Source: Flavobacterium hungaricum (lineage in GTDB: Bacteria; Bacteroidota; Bacteroidia; Flavobacteriales; Flavobacteriaceae). From it: 64,000 bases of DNA. Made by a program: the position numbers and the translations under genes. Location: assembly GCF_015182285.1 (NCBI RefSeq), contig NZ_PRDM01000001.1:1240001-1304000 (forward strand). The letters are read 5' to 3'. Positions 1 to 9,018 of the stretch are shown piece by piece. Below the pieces are notes generated by a model. It ran no database searches. It saw nothing but the letters and a program-made list of their open reading frames with translations, and had not been told where the DNA came from. Numbering within the stretch: the stretch's first letter is position 1; each line of letters opens with the position of its first letter.

Positions 1-921
1 GATACTCCAGAGCTGGAAGTAGTAGGTATTAACGATCTAATGAGTATCGAAAATGCCGTTTACCTGCTGCAGAGAGACAGCGTTTACGGTAAGTATGAAA
101 AAGAAGTCAGCTTTAAAGATAATACTATCTTTGTGGATGGAAAGGCCATAGAATATACTGCGATCAAAGATCCTGCAGAACTCCCGTGGAAATCGCTTAA
201 TGTAGACGTCGTGATCGAAAGTACGGGCTTTTTTACCAATAAACCTGATGCCGAAAAACATTTGCATGCCGGAGCTAAATTTGTGGTGATTTCGGGTCCG
301 ACAAAAGATACGCCGACAATTGTTCATGGCGTAAATACAGAAGAAGGCAAAATAGCTGTTTTCTCTTGCGGAAGCTGTACGACCAATAATATCGGACCTA
401 TTATAGAAATTCTGGGACGACGTATCGGTATCAAAAAAGCGATTTTGAACACGACTCATGCATATACCGCTTCGCAGACTTTGGTTGATGCACCTTCAAA
501 AAAAGAGCCAAGAATGGGGCGTGCCGCAGGGCTTAATTCTGCACCCGCTGCAACTGGTGCCGCTGTGGCAGTTACAAAAGCATTACCCGAATTTGTGGGC
601 AAATTTGACGGTATTGCAGTAAGAGTTCCGGTGCCGATTGGTTCTATATCAGATATTACTTTTGTAACCGCAAGAGCCACAACCGTAGAAGAAATTAATG
701 CCGTTTTAACGGAAGAAGCGCAAACGCCAAGATATCAGAAAGTTTTAGATGTCAGCAATGAACAATTGGTTTCTTCAGATATTATTAAAAATACTTTTGC
801 CGCAACAGTCGATCTTGAAATGACCAGAGTTGTAGACGGCGATTTGGTAAAAGTAATGGCTTGGTACGATAATGAGTGGGGTTTTACCAACCAGATGATC
901 AGACAGATTCAAGAGTTGTAA
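1..921 (+). CDS. gap: Glyceraldehyde-3-phosphate dehydrogenase, 5' end outside window
   Basis: Phosphorylating GAPDH of glycolysis/gluconeogenesis, converting glyceraldehyde 3-phosphate, NAD(P)+ and phosphate to 1,3-bisphosphoglycerate. The frame is open from base 1 and already reads DTPELEVVGINDL, a piece of the Rossmann domain. About 25-30 N-terminal residues, with the dinucleotide-binding glycine motif, are therefore missing to the left. The active site SCTTN is present (Cys at visible residue 126), followed by the family's HAYTASQ and RAAGLNSAPAATGAA phosphate-binding stretches and the C-terminal WYDNEWGF signature. The ATG at base 40 is internal and not the start. The visible 306 residues fit a roughly 335-residue enzyme. 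Identity is secure; whether it is the glycolytic or a gluconeogenic paralogue cannot be told. Confidence 0.96.
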   Translation, partial: DTPELEVVGINDLMSIENAVYLLQRDSVYGKYEKEVSFKDNTIFVDGKAIEYTAIKDPAELPWKSLNVDVVIESTGFFTNKPDAEKHLHAGAKFVVISGPTKDTPTIVHGVNTEEGKIAVFSCGSCTTNNIGPIIEILGRRIGIKKAILNTTHAYTASQTLVDAPSKKEPRMGRAAGLNSAPAATGAAVAVTKALPEFVGKFDGIAVRVPVPIGSISDITFVTARATTVEEINAVLTEEAQTPRYQKVLDVSNEQLVSSDIIKNTFAATVDLEMTRVVDGDLVKVMAWYDNEWGFTNQMIRQIQEL

Positions 922-966
922 TGGAACAAAATGAAAACTCTCAAATAAAAATAGAAGCAAGCCAAT

Positions 967-1110
967 TTAACCGCAAAGCACGCAAAGATTTTAAAAATAG
1001 CTTTTTCGCAAAACACAAAGTTCGCAAAGTTATGTGTTGATGCCGCTTTGCGAACTTTGGGTTTATTAATATAATATGGAGTAAAAAATCATGGCGTGCC
1101 TTGCGGTTAA
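967..1110. repeat. Nested inverted repeat (GCAAAG-type intergenic element)
   Basis: Outer arms TTAACCGCAAAGCACGC (967-983) and GCGTGCCTTGCGGTTAA (1094-1110) pair with one mismatch. Inner arms AAAGTTCGCAAAG (1017-1029) and CTTTGCGAACTTT (1046-1058) pair perfectly. The whole could form a cruciform or a long RNA hairpin. It fills the gap between gap and the next gene on the same strand. Related GCAAAG-rich sequence recurs near 28300-28380. Confidence 0.75.
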
Positions 1111-1147
1111 AATAAGCAATCAGAAAAACAAATATTAAAAGATCAAA

Positions 1148-1762
1148 ATGAATTATCAAGAATTAGCTTTCAGCGATGCCATCAAAGAAATTCAGGAAAA
1201 AAAAGGAAGCCGAAGCAGTTATGCCCGAATGGAAAAAACATCTTATACAGATGGTTTAACAGAATCGGAAATGGGTTTTATAGAAAGTATGGACAGTTTT
1301 TATATGGCTACTTATGGAGAAAACGAATTTCCGTACATACAGCACAGGGGCGGACCAAAGGGATTTGTAAAAATCCTTGACAACAAAACCATTGGCATTG
1401 TTGATTTTACAGGAAACCGCCAATATATTTCCAGCGGGAATATCTCTAAAAATTCAAGGGTTGCGATTATTATGGTTTCTTATCCGCAGAGGGCAAGGTT
1501 AAAAATTTATGCAGAAGCATCAATTATTGATATCGAAAGTGACAGCGATTTGTACGAAAAGCTGCAGCCTGAGGATTATAAATTCAAACCCGAACAAATG
1601 ATGGTTTTCAAGATTAAAGCCTACGACTGGAACTGTCCGCAGCACATAACGCCCCGCTTTACAGTTGCAGAAGTTAAAGAAGTTTTTGATCTTCAGAAAA
1701 AGCGCATAAGCGATCTGGAACAGCAGATTAAAGATTTAGAAGCGCTGCTTTCGAAAAAGTAG
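1148..1762 (+). CDS. Pyridoxamine 5'-phosphate oxidase-like flavin-binding protein
   Basis: 204-residue protein of the FMN-binding split-barrel superfamily (PNPOx-like), probably a soluble flavin- or F420-type reductase of unknown substrate. Residues about 45-150 carry the split-barrel core: SMDSFYMATYGENEFPYIQHRGG is followed by the GIVDFTGNRQY strand and a RARLKIYAEA strand. The N-terminal AFSDAIKEIQEKKGSR...YARME segment is characteristic of this longer subgroup rather than of true PdxH. The last 30 residues (KKRISDLEQQIKDLEALL) form a short coiled coil, suggesting oligomerisation. It stands alone: the preceding gap is 227 bp and the next gene is convergent. The family call is firm; the reaction is unknown. 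Confidence 0.82.
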   Translation: MNYQELAFSDAIKEIQEKKGSRSSYARMEKTSYTDGLTESEMGFIESMDSFYMATYGENEFPYIQHRGGPKGFVKILDNKTIGIVDFTGNRQYISSGNISKNSRVAIIMVSYPQRARLKIYAEASIIDIESDSDLYEKLQPEDYKFKPEQMMVFKIKAYDWNCPQHITPRFTVAEVKEVFDLQKKRISDLEQQIKDLEALLSKK

Positions 1763-1806
1763 TGTCTATTTTTAGAAACATTGATAAAATAGATTTCTGG
1801 CGCAAG

Positions 1807-1858
1807 CGCGGATAAAAACGGATTGTATAATAAAATTAAAAATCCGTTTTTATCCGCG
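1807..1858. repeat. Perfect 18-bp hairpin repeat between convergent genes (family C)
   Basis: CGCGGATAAAAACGGATT (1807-1824) is perfectly complementary to 1841-1858, with a 16-nt AT-rich loop. It lies between the ends of two convergent genes and could act as a bidirectional terminator. A near copy sits at 6645-6693, also between convergent genes, and a decayed relative is at 14715-14775. Confidence 0.8.
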
Positions 1859-1897
1859 TTTTCATGATCACGAATACGTGGAAACTGCGTCAAAATA

Positions 1898-4336
1898 TTA
1901 CGATTCGTTGTAAATCATTTCAGAAACATCTAAAATATCTTTTTCAAAAGACAGCTGCAATACAGTTCCGTTATTGTTTTCTACAGAAAAAGCACCTTCC
2001 AGATCTTCACTTAAGCCTTGTATCAAACTCATTCCAAAAGAATTATTTTGATCTGCTGTAGTTGGAATCCCTATTCCGTTGTCCCGTATGGTCAGAAGAT
2101 AATGATTCGTTTCGGTTGCAGCAAGCGAGATCGAAATTAATCCTTTCTGATCATCCGGAAAAGCATATTTTATGGCGTTGGTAACCGCTTCATTAATAAT
2201 CAATCCAAGCGGAATGGCCTGTGTTACTTCTAATTCCAGTTCTTCAATTTCGACAGCAAAGCGAATACGCTGTTTTAAATTAAATGCATCTCTTAAATAT
2301 TCGACCAATTCATGAATGTAAATCGGCATGTTTATAGAAGCAATATTCTCAGACATATACAACTTCTGGTGAATGAGCGACATGGCATGAATTCTGTGCT
2401 GACTGCTTTTTATGGTAGAAAGGGCCAGATCATCTTCTATAAATTCGGTCTGAGAGTTTAGTAAACTCATGACCGTCTGCAGATTGTTTTTGACTCTGTG
2501 ATGAATCTCTTTCATCAGCCATTCTTTTTCTAACAGTAAATTTTGAAGATTTTTATTCTGCAGACTGATTTCTTTTTCTTTCAGTTCTAATTTTCTGTTG
2601 TTTTTTTGTTTTAACTGATAATGATTGTAGAATAACCCAATAATTACAAAAAGCAGCAGAATAATCCCCACAGAAAAATTGATTAAAAGCCTGGATTTAT
2701 CCAATTTGCTCTGCTGCAATTTGCTTTGTCCTTCCAGTTTTTTAATGTTTTCTTCTTTGTTCAGTGTCTCGTATTCAACCTTTAATTCTTCAATTTTCTT
2801 GTTTTTAGAAATATCATACAACGAGTCTTTTATCCTGGAATAATTCTGATAATGAACGATTGAAGAATTGTAATCTCCATTTGTAGAATCGATTTTAAAT
2901 AAAGATAATTCCAAATCTATAAATTCCGGTTTGTGGTTGGCCTGTTTACCTAACTCAAAAGCTTTGTCGGCGTACCTTTTTGCTTTGGCAACATTTCCTT
3001 TTTCTGCATAAAAAAGCGACATTCTAGAATATCCAAATAGTATTGGTAAAGCGGTTTGCTGCGAAAATAGATGCTGTGCCTTTTGATCCATTTGGATGAA
3101 AAATTTTTCTGCTTCGGCAGTATTACGCATTTCGCGAAAAGTAGAGGCTTTAGCAAAAGACAGAAAAAATTCATCCAGACTATTATTTGGAGGATAAGTA
3201 TCGGTCAGCTTTATGTATTTCAGTGCTTCAGAATATCTTTTTTCCTCACAAAGTGCATCAATAATGAGGTACAAACTTTTATGCCAGCTCCCGCTGTTAA
3301 TGCTTCGCTTTCGGTTATCAAAGCTCTTTTTGAATAATTTAAGCGCTTCATCATTATGTTCCATGTAGCCGTACGTATTTCCCAGATGCAGGTAGAAATT
3401 ATCAGCACAAATGTAATCACGAGTTGTTTCGGCTGTTTTGACACTTTCGATAGCATAATAAAGAGCCTTTTTGGTATCGCTTCTTAAGGTGTAAATAAAC
3501 GTAAGCGGCGCAGTAGTATAATGTGTATGTTTAAAACCTATTTTTTTCTGCATCTCATAAACTGCCAAAAGTTCTTTTTCTGCAAGATCAAGATCGCCGG
3601 ACCAGAAATGTATTGTCAAAATCTTCATTAAGATTTCAATCTCCAATTCTTTTTCATTCAGTGATTTATAAAGTAATCGCGCTTCCGCTAAGTTTTTTTC
3701 TTTGTCCGGGTCATCAATTGCGAGATAAGATCCTTTAGCATGCAGCGCTTCCGCTAAAGCTTTTTTATCATTTGCTTTTCTATTTTCGTTAACCACAGTC
3801 GAAAAAATCTTTTTGCTTTCTACCAGATTTCCGGCTTTTGCATAATATTTTGCCAAAAGTATTCTGCTTTGATTTTGCCATTTTAAATCGCCAAGTAGCT
3901 TACTGGCTTCAAGAGCTTGCTTACTATACAAAAAGGCATTTTGAAGATCTTCTTTTTTCTCGCTGGGCAGAAACAAATAATGACTCCCCAAATACAATAA
4001 TAACTTTATGCGTTCTGTTTTTTCCAGTTTAGAAAGTACTTTCAGCGCACCTGTTATATTATTTTGATCCACCATTTCGCTCCCCGGTACTGGTTTTCCA
4101 TCATTAAATCCTTCGTCATAAGAAAATGAAACAGGAACTTTATTAGCGGCACAAGTCAAAACCATCGCGCTGTCGATATTTACAGCTCCCTGATTGACAG
4201 AAAATAAATACATTCCGGTTGTTTTAATGAGCAGTCTGTTTTTTTTGACATCATAGTTTTCAGTGCCATTTTTGGTTTGGCTATAGCTGTGAAACGTAAG
4301 AACCATAAAAAAACTCAAAAGATAAATTGTCTTCAT
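1898..4336 (-). CDS. TPR-containing sensor histidine kinase (HisKA_2 type)
   Basis: 812-residue membrane sensor kinase. A signal peptide (FFMVLTFHSYSQ) is followed by about 500 periplasmic residues of TPR-like helical pairs. Next come a coiled linker, one transmembrane segment around residues 548-570 (VGIILLLFVIIGLFYNHY) and a cytoplasmic kinase. The HisKA_2 dimerisation/phosphoacceptor box reads EIHHRVKNNLQTV (His612/His613). The ATPase has the N box NEAVTNAIKYAF and G boxes DNGIGIP and FGMSLI. It is divergent from the response regulator at 4616, 279 bp apart, which is its likely partner. It would sense a periplasmic signal through the TPR array; the ligand is unknown. The convergent neighbour is separated by the hairpin at 1807. 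Confidence 0.9.
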   Translation of the reverse strand: MKTIYLLSFFMVLTFHSYSQTKNGTENYDVKKNRLLIKTTGMYLFSVNQGAVNIDSAMVLTCAANKVPVSFSYDEGFNDGKPVPGSEMVDQNNITGALKVLSKLEKTERIKLLLYLGSHYLFLPSEKKEDLQNAFLYSKQALEASKLLGDLKWQNQSRILLAKYYAKAGNLVESKKIFSTVVNENRKANDKKALAEALHAKGSYLAIDDPDKEKNLAEARLLYKSLNEKELEIEILMKILTIHFWSGDLDLAEKELLAVYEMQKKIGFKHTHYTTAPLTFIYTLRSDTKKALYYAIESVKTAETTRDYICADNFYLHLGNTYGYMEHNDEALKLFKKSFDNRKRSINSGSWHKSLYLIIDALCEEKRYSEALKYIKLTDTYPPNNSLDEFFLSFAKASTFREMRNTAEAEKFFIQMDQKAQHLFSQQTALPILFGYSRMSLFYAEKGNVAKAKRYADKAFELGKQANHKPEFIDLELSLFKIDSTNGDYNSSIVHYQNYSRIKDSLYDISKNKKIEELKVEYETLNKEENIKKLEGQSKLQQSKLDKSRLLINFSVGIILLLFVIIGLFYNHYQLKQKNNRKLELKEKEISLQNKNLQNLLLEKEWLMKEIHHRVKNNLQTVMSLLNSQTEFIEDDLALSTIKSSQHRIHAMSLIHQKLYMSENIASINMPIYIHELVEYLRDAFNLKQRIRFAVEIEELELEVTQAIPLGLIINEAVTNAIKYAFPDDQKGLISISLAATETNHYLLTIRDNGIGIPTTADQNNSFGMSLIQGLSEDLEGAFSVENNNGTVLQLSFEKDILDVSEMIYNES

Positions 4337-4615
4337 TTTTGGATATAAATTGTCGTGGTAAGAAAGTGTTAAAATAGAACTTAAATCCGCATTTTCAAAA
4401 TATCATTTTCACTTTTTTACTATTAAAGTTTTATGTGTAAATAACTGATAATCAATGTTGTTTTTGATTTGTTCTCAAAGATATTGGCTTAAAAATACTA
4501 TACTGATAAAACAAGTCGATTTAAATGATTTTTTTCTTTCTTAATTAAATGTTTTATTAACATTTTTCTTAATTTTAATGTCGCAACCACCTTATTCCCG
4601 TTTAAAATATATAGT

Positions 4616-6574
4616 ATGGAATTTCAAAATAATACCGAAAATAAAAAAATGAAAATACTTATTGTTGAAGATCAATTTATTGAAGCTAATGATTTACGAT
4701 TTATTCTTCAAAAAGCAGATTATCAAGTAATGGGTGTTGCAAAATCCGTATCTCAAGCTTTAGAAGCGATCGCAATAGAAAAACCAGATTTAGTTTTTTT
4801 AGACATTCGATTAAAAGGAAAAGAAACCGGAATTGATCTGGCTAAAGAGTTAAATAAGAATCATATAGGGTTTATCTATTTGTCCGCTAATTCAAACAAA
4901 TCCATATTAGAAGAAGCCAAGAAAACCCATCCTTATGGTTTTATAGTAAAACCTTTTAGACCAAAAGATGTTTTAATCACTTTAGAAATAGCTTGTTACC
5001 GTCATAAACATTCGATTGAGTCACATTCGCAGGAAGAAAATATAGTGAGAGAAGGTATAGAAGCCATTAGTCAATCTTCTGTAAAATGGGAAACTGCCTT
5101 ATTGCAGCTCGCGCAGGTACTGCAGACTTATATTCCGTTTGATTACGTCCGCGCTGGATTTATTCAGGACGATCTTAATCCGATTGGACTGCTGCGGAAA
5201 AATTTTGACAATTACGAAATTATCGATGCAGCTAAATTTTCTAAAATTACAGGAAAGACCAAACAAGAATTATTTGATTTAAAAGAAAAATCTCCAAAAC
5301 TAGAGTTTCCAAAGATTTATGAAGGAGATTCGTTCACAGAAATATTTCAAAATTCGCTTATTAAAAGAATGATTGTACAGTCTTTTGGCCTTAAATCATT
5401 TATAGCTTTCCCTGTTCGGATTGAAGATCAAGGCGTATTTAATTTTTTCTTTTTCTGTAGAAATTCAAATTGCTTTACAAATGAACATTTAGCGTTTTTA
5501 ACAAAATTAGAGACCACATTTGCAGCCTTTGTTTCCGCAATGAATACGCATAAAAGAGCCGTAGTCAGCACCAATGCAATTGCCCCAAAGCAGGCTCCGG
5601 CTACGGTCAAAGAAAATGCCCCTGAATTTTGTTCGATGATTGGGAGCAGTAAAAAAATACTCACTGTTTTTGATCATATTCAAAAAGTAGCGCATTCTGA
5701 AACCTCTGTTTTAATATTGGGCGAAAGCGGTACGGGTAAAGAAAAAGTAGCGCAGAGCATTCATCAGCTGTCGCCGAGAAAAAACAAACCTTTAGTGGTG
5801 ATCAATTGCGGTGCAGTTCCGGATAATCTGGCAGAATCACTTTTCTTTGGCCACGAAAAAGGTTCTTTTACAGGAGCATTAGAAAAACGAATCGGAAAAT
5901 TTGAAGCGGCTGACGGCGGTACCATCTTTCTGGATGAAATTGGCGAAATGCCGATGCTCATGCAGATTAAATTACTGCGGGTTTTACAAGAAAAAGAAAT
6001 CGAAAGAGTAGGAGGCACTCTGCCTATAAAAGTGAATGTCCGCATCATAGCGGCAACCAACCGAAATCTGGAAGAAGAAATTGCTGCCGGACGTTTTAGA
6101 CTTGATTTGTATTACAGACTTCATGTATTCCCGATAACTGTACCGTCACTTAGAGAAAGAAGAGAAGATATTCCCGCATTGGTATCTCATTTTATAAATA
6201 CATTCAGCGCGTCATTAGGCAAAAAAGCGGCGCAGATTTCGGATCATGCACTGCAGCAAATGGAAAATTATGAATGGCCTGGAAATATAAGAGAATTAGA
6301 ACATATCGTGCAAAGGGCTATTTTGCTCAATGGAGATTCTATAATAAATGAAGTGCCATTGCCGGGTATTTCTAAAAATGAAGGAGAAGAAAAAACACAG
6401 GAATTTTTGATTCAGAGTATTCACGAAAACGAACGCGATTACATTACCTATATTCTAAAAAGATGTAAAGGAAAAATATCAGGTAAAGGCGGTGCTGCAG
6501 AGATTTTAAATATTCCGGCTTCTACTTTATATTCTAAAATGAAAAAGCTGGGCGTAAACAGTTTAAATCAATAA
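4616..6574 (+). CDS. Sigma-54-dependent response regulator (REC-GAF-like-AAA+-Fis HTH)
   Basis: 652-residue NtrC-class regulator. Domains in order are a REC domain (residues about 11-130, phosphoacceptor Asp63 in FLDIRLKG), a GAF-like region (about 145-320), a sigma-54 activation AAA+ domain and a Fis-type HTH (GGAAEILNIPASTLYSKMKKLG, about 620-648). The AAA+ domain has Walker A GESGTGKE near 369 and the sigma-54-contacting loop as GSFTGA near 416, a common variant of GAFTGA; Walker B is GGTIFLDEIGEMP. The REC domain resembles those paired with HisKA_2 kinases, which fits the divergent kinase next door. An inner ATG 33 bp downstream (MKILIVEDQ) is an alternative start. I saw no convincing -24/-12 site that would name its target. 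Confidence 0.92.
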   Translation: MEFQNNTENKKMKILIVEDQFIEANDLRFILQKADYQVMGVAKSVSQALEAIAIEKPDLVFLDIRLKGKETGIDLAKELNKNHIGFIYLSANSNKSILEEAKKTHPYGFIVKPFRPKDVLITLEIACYRHKHSIESHSQEENIVREGIEAISQSSVKWETALLQLAQVLQTYIPFDYVRAGFIQDDLNPIGLLRKNFDNYEIIDAAKFSKITGKTKQELFDLKEKSPKLEFPKIYEGDSFTEIFQNSLIKRMIVQSFGLKSFIAFPVRIEDQGVFNFFFFCRNSNCFTNEHLAFLTKLETTFAAFVSAMNTHKRAVVSTNAIAPKQAPATVKENAPEFCSMIGSSKKILTVFDHIQKVAHSETSVLILGESGTGKEKVAQSIHQLSPRKNKPLVVINCGAVPDNLAESLFFGHEKGSFTGALEKRIGKFEAADGGTIFLDEIGEMPMLMQIKLLRVLQEKEIERVGGTLPIKVNVRIIAATNRNLEEEIAAGRFRLDLYYRLHVFPITVPSLRERREDIPALVSHFINTFSASLGKKAAQISDHALQQMENYEWPGNIRELEHIVQRAILLNGDSIINEVPLPGISKNEGEEKTQEFLIQSIHENERDYITYILKRCKGKISGKGGAAEILNIPASTLYSKMKKLGVNSLNQ

Positions 6575-6644
6575 AGAAAAATAAAAAGTCAGTTTACTTT
6601 TTTATAAAAGAACACACTGATTAAACAGGTCTGCTATCGCAAAA

Positions 6645-6693
6645 CGCGGATAAAAATGGATTTATGTATTAAAAAAATCCGTTTTTATCCGCG
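6645..6693. repeat. Family C hairpin repeat between convergent genes
   Basis: CGCGGATAAAAATGGATTT (6645-6663) pairs with AAATCCGTTTTTATCCGCG (6675-6693) with a single G-T wobble. It is followed by TCTTTTTT, so it may terminate the upstream plus-strand regulator gene. Downstream AATCCGTCTAATCCGCGTC is a further partial copy. This is the same element as at 1807-1858. Confidence 0.8.
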
Positions 6694-6763
6694 TCTTTTT
6701 TGAAAACGAATCCGTCTAATCCGCGTCAAAATAGAGTTAATACGTTATATCCAGCGGATAATT

Positions 6764-7183
6764 TTATTTATTTAAAAGATAATAATCCAAAGAAAATTTT
6801 CCGGGTCCGACAATCATGATATACAGAAAACAAACGCTGTACATAAACGGAACATCTTTTACAGCTATTGGATCCTGAAAATGTACGAGGAAATAACCCG
6901 TTAAGGTAACTGCCAAAATAGGCAGCGTCGCAATTTTTGTAAATAATCCCGCAGCTATAAACAACGGCATAATAATATTGGCGACTATAGCAAAAGCCTG
7001 GTTTAAAAATTCGGGTAATCCCAAAGGATTCGGCACGGTCTCAGCCATGGTGACCCCGATTCCGATTTTTTTTAAACCATGAGCAATCAACAGCTCAAAC
7101 GAAATGGCCGCTCTAAAACAAAGCAAAGCAAAATGTCTCAAATTACGATTTGAGCACATATAGGAGAGAAAGTGTTCTTTCAT
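6764..7183 (-). CDS. DoxX family membrane protein
   Basis: 139-residue integral membrane protein with four hydrophobic segments, of the DoxX/SURF4-like family. Members are often linked to thiosulfate:quinone or other redox processes, but most have no defined role. The motifs AAISFELLIAHGLKKIG near the N-terminus and the two central segments IVANIIMPLFIAAGLFTKIA and LPILAVTLTGYFLVHF fit the family. The start is placed at 7183, two bases past the stop of the upstream amidohydrolase gene. A longer frame to 7228 would overlap that gene. It is the last gene of a four-gene minus-strand operon of hydrolases. Confidence 0.8.
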   Translation of the reverse strand: MKEHFLSYMCSNRNLRHFALLCFRAAISFELLIAHGLKKIGIGVTMAETVPNPLGLPEFLNQAFAIVANIIMPLFIAAGLFTKIATLPILAVTLTGYFLVHFQDPIAVKDVPFMYSVCFLYIMIVGPGKFSLDYYLLNK

Positions 7184-7185
7184 AC

Positions 7186-8967
7186 TTAATTTTTTTGATA
7201 GCCGCCATAATAATTTACAGGACTCCAATCGGGTAAAGCTTTAGGAATTACAGGCGCAAATTTCAAGAATTCGCCTGCGCCGTAAACTGCTTTTCCGTCC
7301 AGAATCGTTAAATGAGAAGAAATGTCTTTAATTTTTTCGGCTTCAATCGTCAGGTAATCATCAGAAAGTATGGCGAGATCTGCGAGATAACCGGCTTTAA
7401 TGGTTCCTCTGTCTTTTTCCTGTCGAATTAAGGAAGCACTGCCTTGTGTATAAATCTTCAAAGCCGTGATTCTGTCCAATTGGTTTTCGGGTGCCGTAAA
7501 TTCAATGCCGCCAAGAGATTTCCCAGTCACAAGCCAATACAAACCTACCCACGGATTGTAGCTGGCAACCCGCGTACCATCTGTGCCGCCGCCGACTTTT
7601 ATTCCTAAATCAAGCATTTTGCGAATGGGCGGTGCATTTAAAGCCGCTTTTTTTCCGTAACGCGAAATAAAAGTTTCCGCCTGATACGCCATACGATGCT
7701 GAATAGCAATGCCGCCGCCCAATTTTTTTATTCGCATAACGCTTTCATCAGACACTGTTTCTGCATGATCAAAGAACCAAACCAAATCTTTTAACGGCGT
7801 TTCTTTATTGACTTCTTCAATTACATTCAAAAACCGGACAATACTTTCGTCATAAGTAGCATGCAGACGGAAAGGCCAGCGGTTTTGAATCAAAGTTCTG
7901 ATTACGTTTTTCAATTGATTTTCCATTACAGGCAGTAATTCTGGACGCGGTTTGGTGAAATTCTCAAAATCTCCTCCAGAAGCCACGAGATTTTCACCGC
8001 CACCCTGAACATAATATTCTGTTGGTTTATCGTCATGAACATGTGCGTCAATATCGACCATCGAAATCCATTTGTTGTAGTCTTCCAATTCTTTTCCCGG
8101 CCGTTGTGCAAAAAGATAATAAGGCAGGCGAACCGTAAGCTGCTTTATTTTTGAAAGTGAATCTGTAATGGCATAATCGTCCGGGAAATTTTGAAAACCG
8201 CCTCCTGCATCCATAACACTGGTTACGCCTAATGAATTTAATTCGGACATAAATAATTGGGTCGAATTTACTTTTTCTAAAGCCGTTAATTCAGGAAGTT
8301 TCGCCAAAGTAGCATACAATATAAAGGCATTGGGTTCTGCGACCAAAAGTCCAGTCGGCTGACCAAAACGATCTTTTTGAATTAAGCCGCCAGTTGGGTT
8401 TGGTGTGTCTTCGTTAATCCCTAATTTTTTAATTCCTGCCTGGTTTAAATAGGCTTCTCCATAAAGGTTTAAAATAAATGCCGGCGTGTTTCCTGCCGCT
8501 TCGTTGATTTCGGCCAGCGTAGGTTTTCTTTTTTCTTCAAATTGATATTCAGTCCAGCCGCCCACAACGCGCACCCATTGACCTTGCGGTGTTCTTTGAG
8601 CTTGTTCTTTTAATAATTCTAATGCTCGGGCTAAAGTTTTTACACCGTCCCAGCGCAATTCAGTAGTATAAAAACGACCGCCACGAATGACGTGAAGATG
8701 CGAATCATATAAACCTGGGATAACCGTTTTTCCTTTTGCATCAATTGTAATTGTTTTGCTGGATTTATATTTTAAAACCTGATCATTTGTACCAACAGCA
8801 GTAATGATATCCTTACTTATGGCTATCGCCTCAGCTTGAGGCGCCACATCATTCAAAGTAATCACTTTAGCATTAATAATAATAAGAGAAGCTTTTTTCT
8901 GTGCCGCTGCAATAAAAGACGAGCCAACAAAACAAAACACAATGAGAAACTTAGTAAGTGTAGTCAT
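7186..8967 (-). CDS. Exported amidohydrolase (YtcJ-like, Amidohydro_3)
   Basis: 593-residue metal-dependent amidohydrolase with a signal peptide (FLIVFCFVGSSFIAAAQ). The N-terminal beta-sandwich reads LIIINAKVITLND. It is followed by the metal-binding strand VIPGLYDSHLHVIRGG (HxH) and the TIM-barrel metal/acid residues HATYDES, FDHAETVSDES and VGGGTDGTRVASYNPW. The C-terminal GTIKAGYLADLAILSDD closes the composite sandwich. YtcJ-type enzymes hydrolyse cyclic or amide C-N bonds; the substrate cannot be read from the sequence. It lies 51 bp downstream of the isochorismatase-like gene and 2 bp ahead of doxX, so co-transcription is likely. Confidence 0.88.
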   Translation of the reverse strand: MTTLTKFLIVFCFVGSSFIAAAQKKASLIIINAKVITLNDVAPQAEAIAISKDIITAVGTNDQVLKYKSSKTITIDAKGKTVIPGLYDSHLHVIRGGRFYTTELRWDGVKTLARALELLKEQAQRTPQGQWVRVVGGWTEYQFEEKRKPTLAEINEAAGNTPAFILNLYGEAYLNQAGIKKLGINEDTPNPTGGLIQKDRFGQPTGLLVAEPNAFILYATLAKLPELTALEKVNSTQLFMSELNSLGVTSVMDAGGGFQNFPDDYAITDSLSKIKQLTVRLPYYLFAQRPGKELEDYNKWISMVDIDAHVHDDKPTEYYVQGGGENLVASGGDFENFTKPRPELLPVMENQLKNVIRTLIQNRWPFRLHATYDESIVRFLNVIEEVNKETPLKDLVWFFDHAETVSDESVMRIKKLGGGIAIQHRMAYQAETFISRYGKKAALNAPPIRKMLDLGIKVGGGTDGTRVASYNPWVGLYWLVTGKSLGGIEFTAPENQLDRITALKIYTQGSASLIRQEKDRGTIKAGYLADLAILSDDYLTIEAEKIKDISSHLTILDGKAVYGAGEFLKFAPVIPKALPDWSPVNYYGGYQKN

Positions 8968-9018
8968 ATTTATAAAATTAAAACCAGAGACTTGCGCCTC
9001 TGGTTGGTATATTTGGTT

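Noticed and set aside
7184..7228. Upstream start for the DoxX protein
   Set aside because: It would overlap the amidohydrolase gene by 43 bp and adds residues not seen in the family; the ATG at 7183 fits the tight operon.
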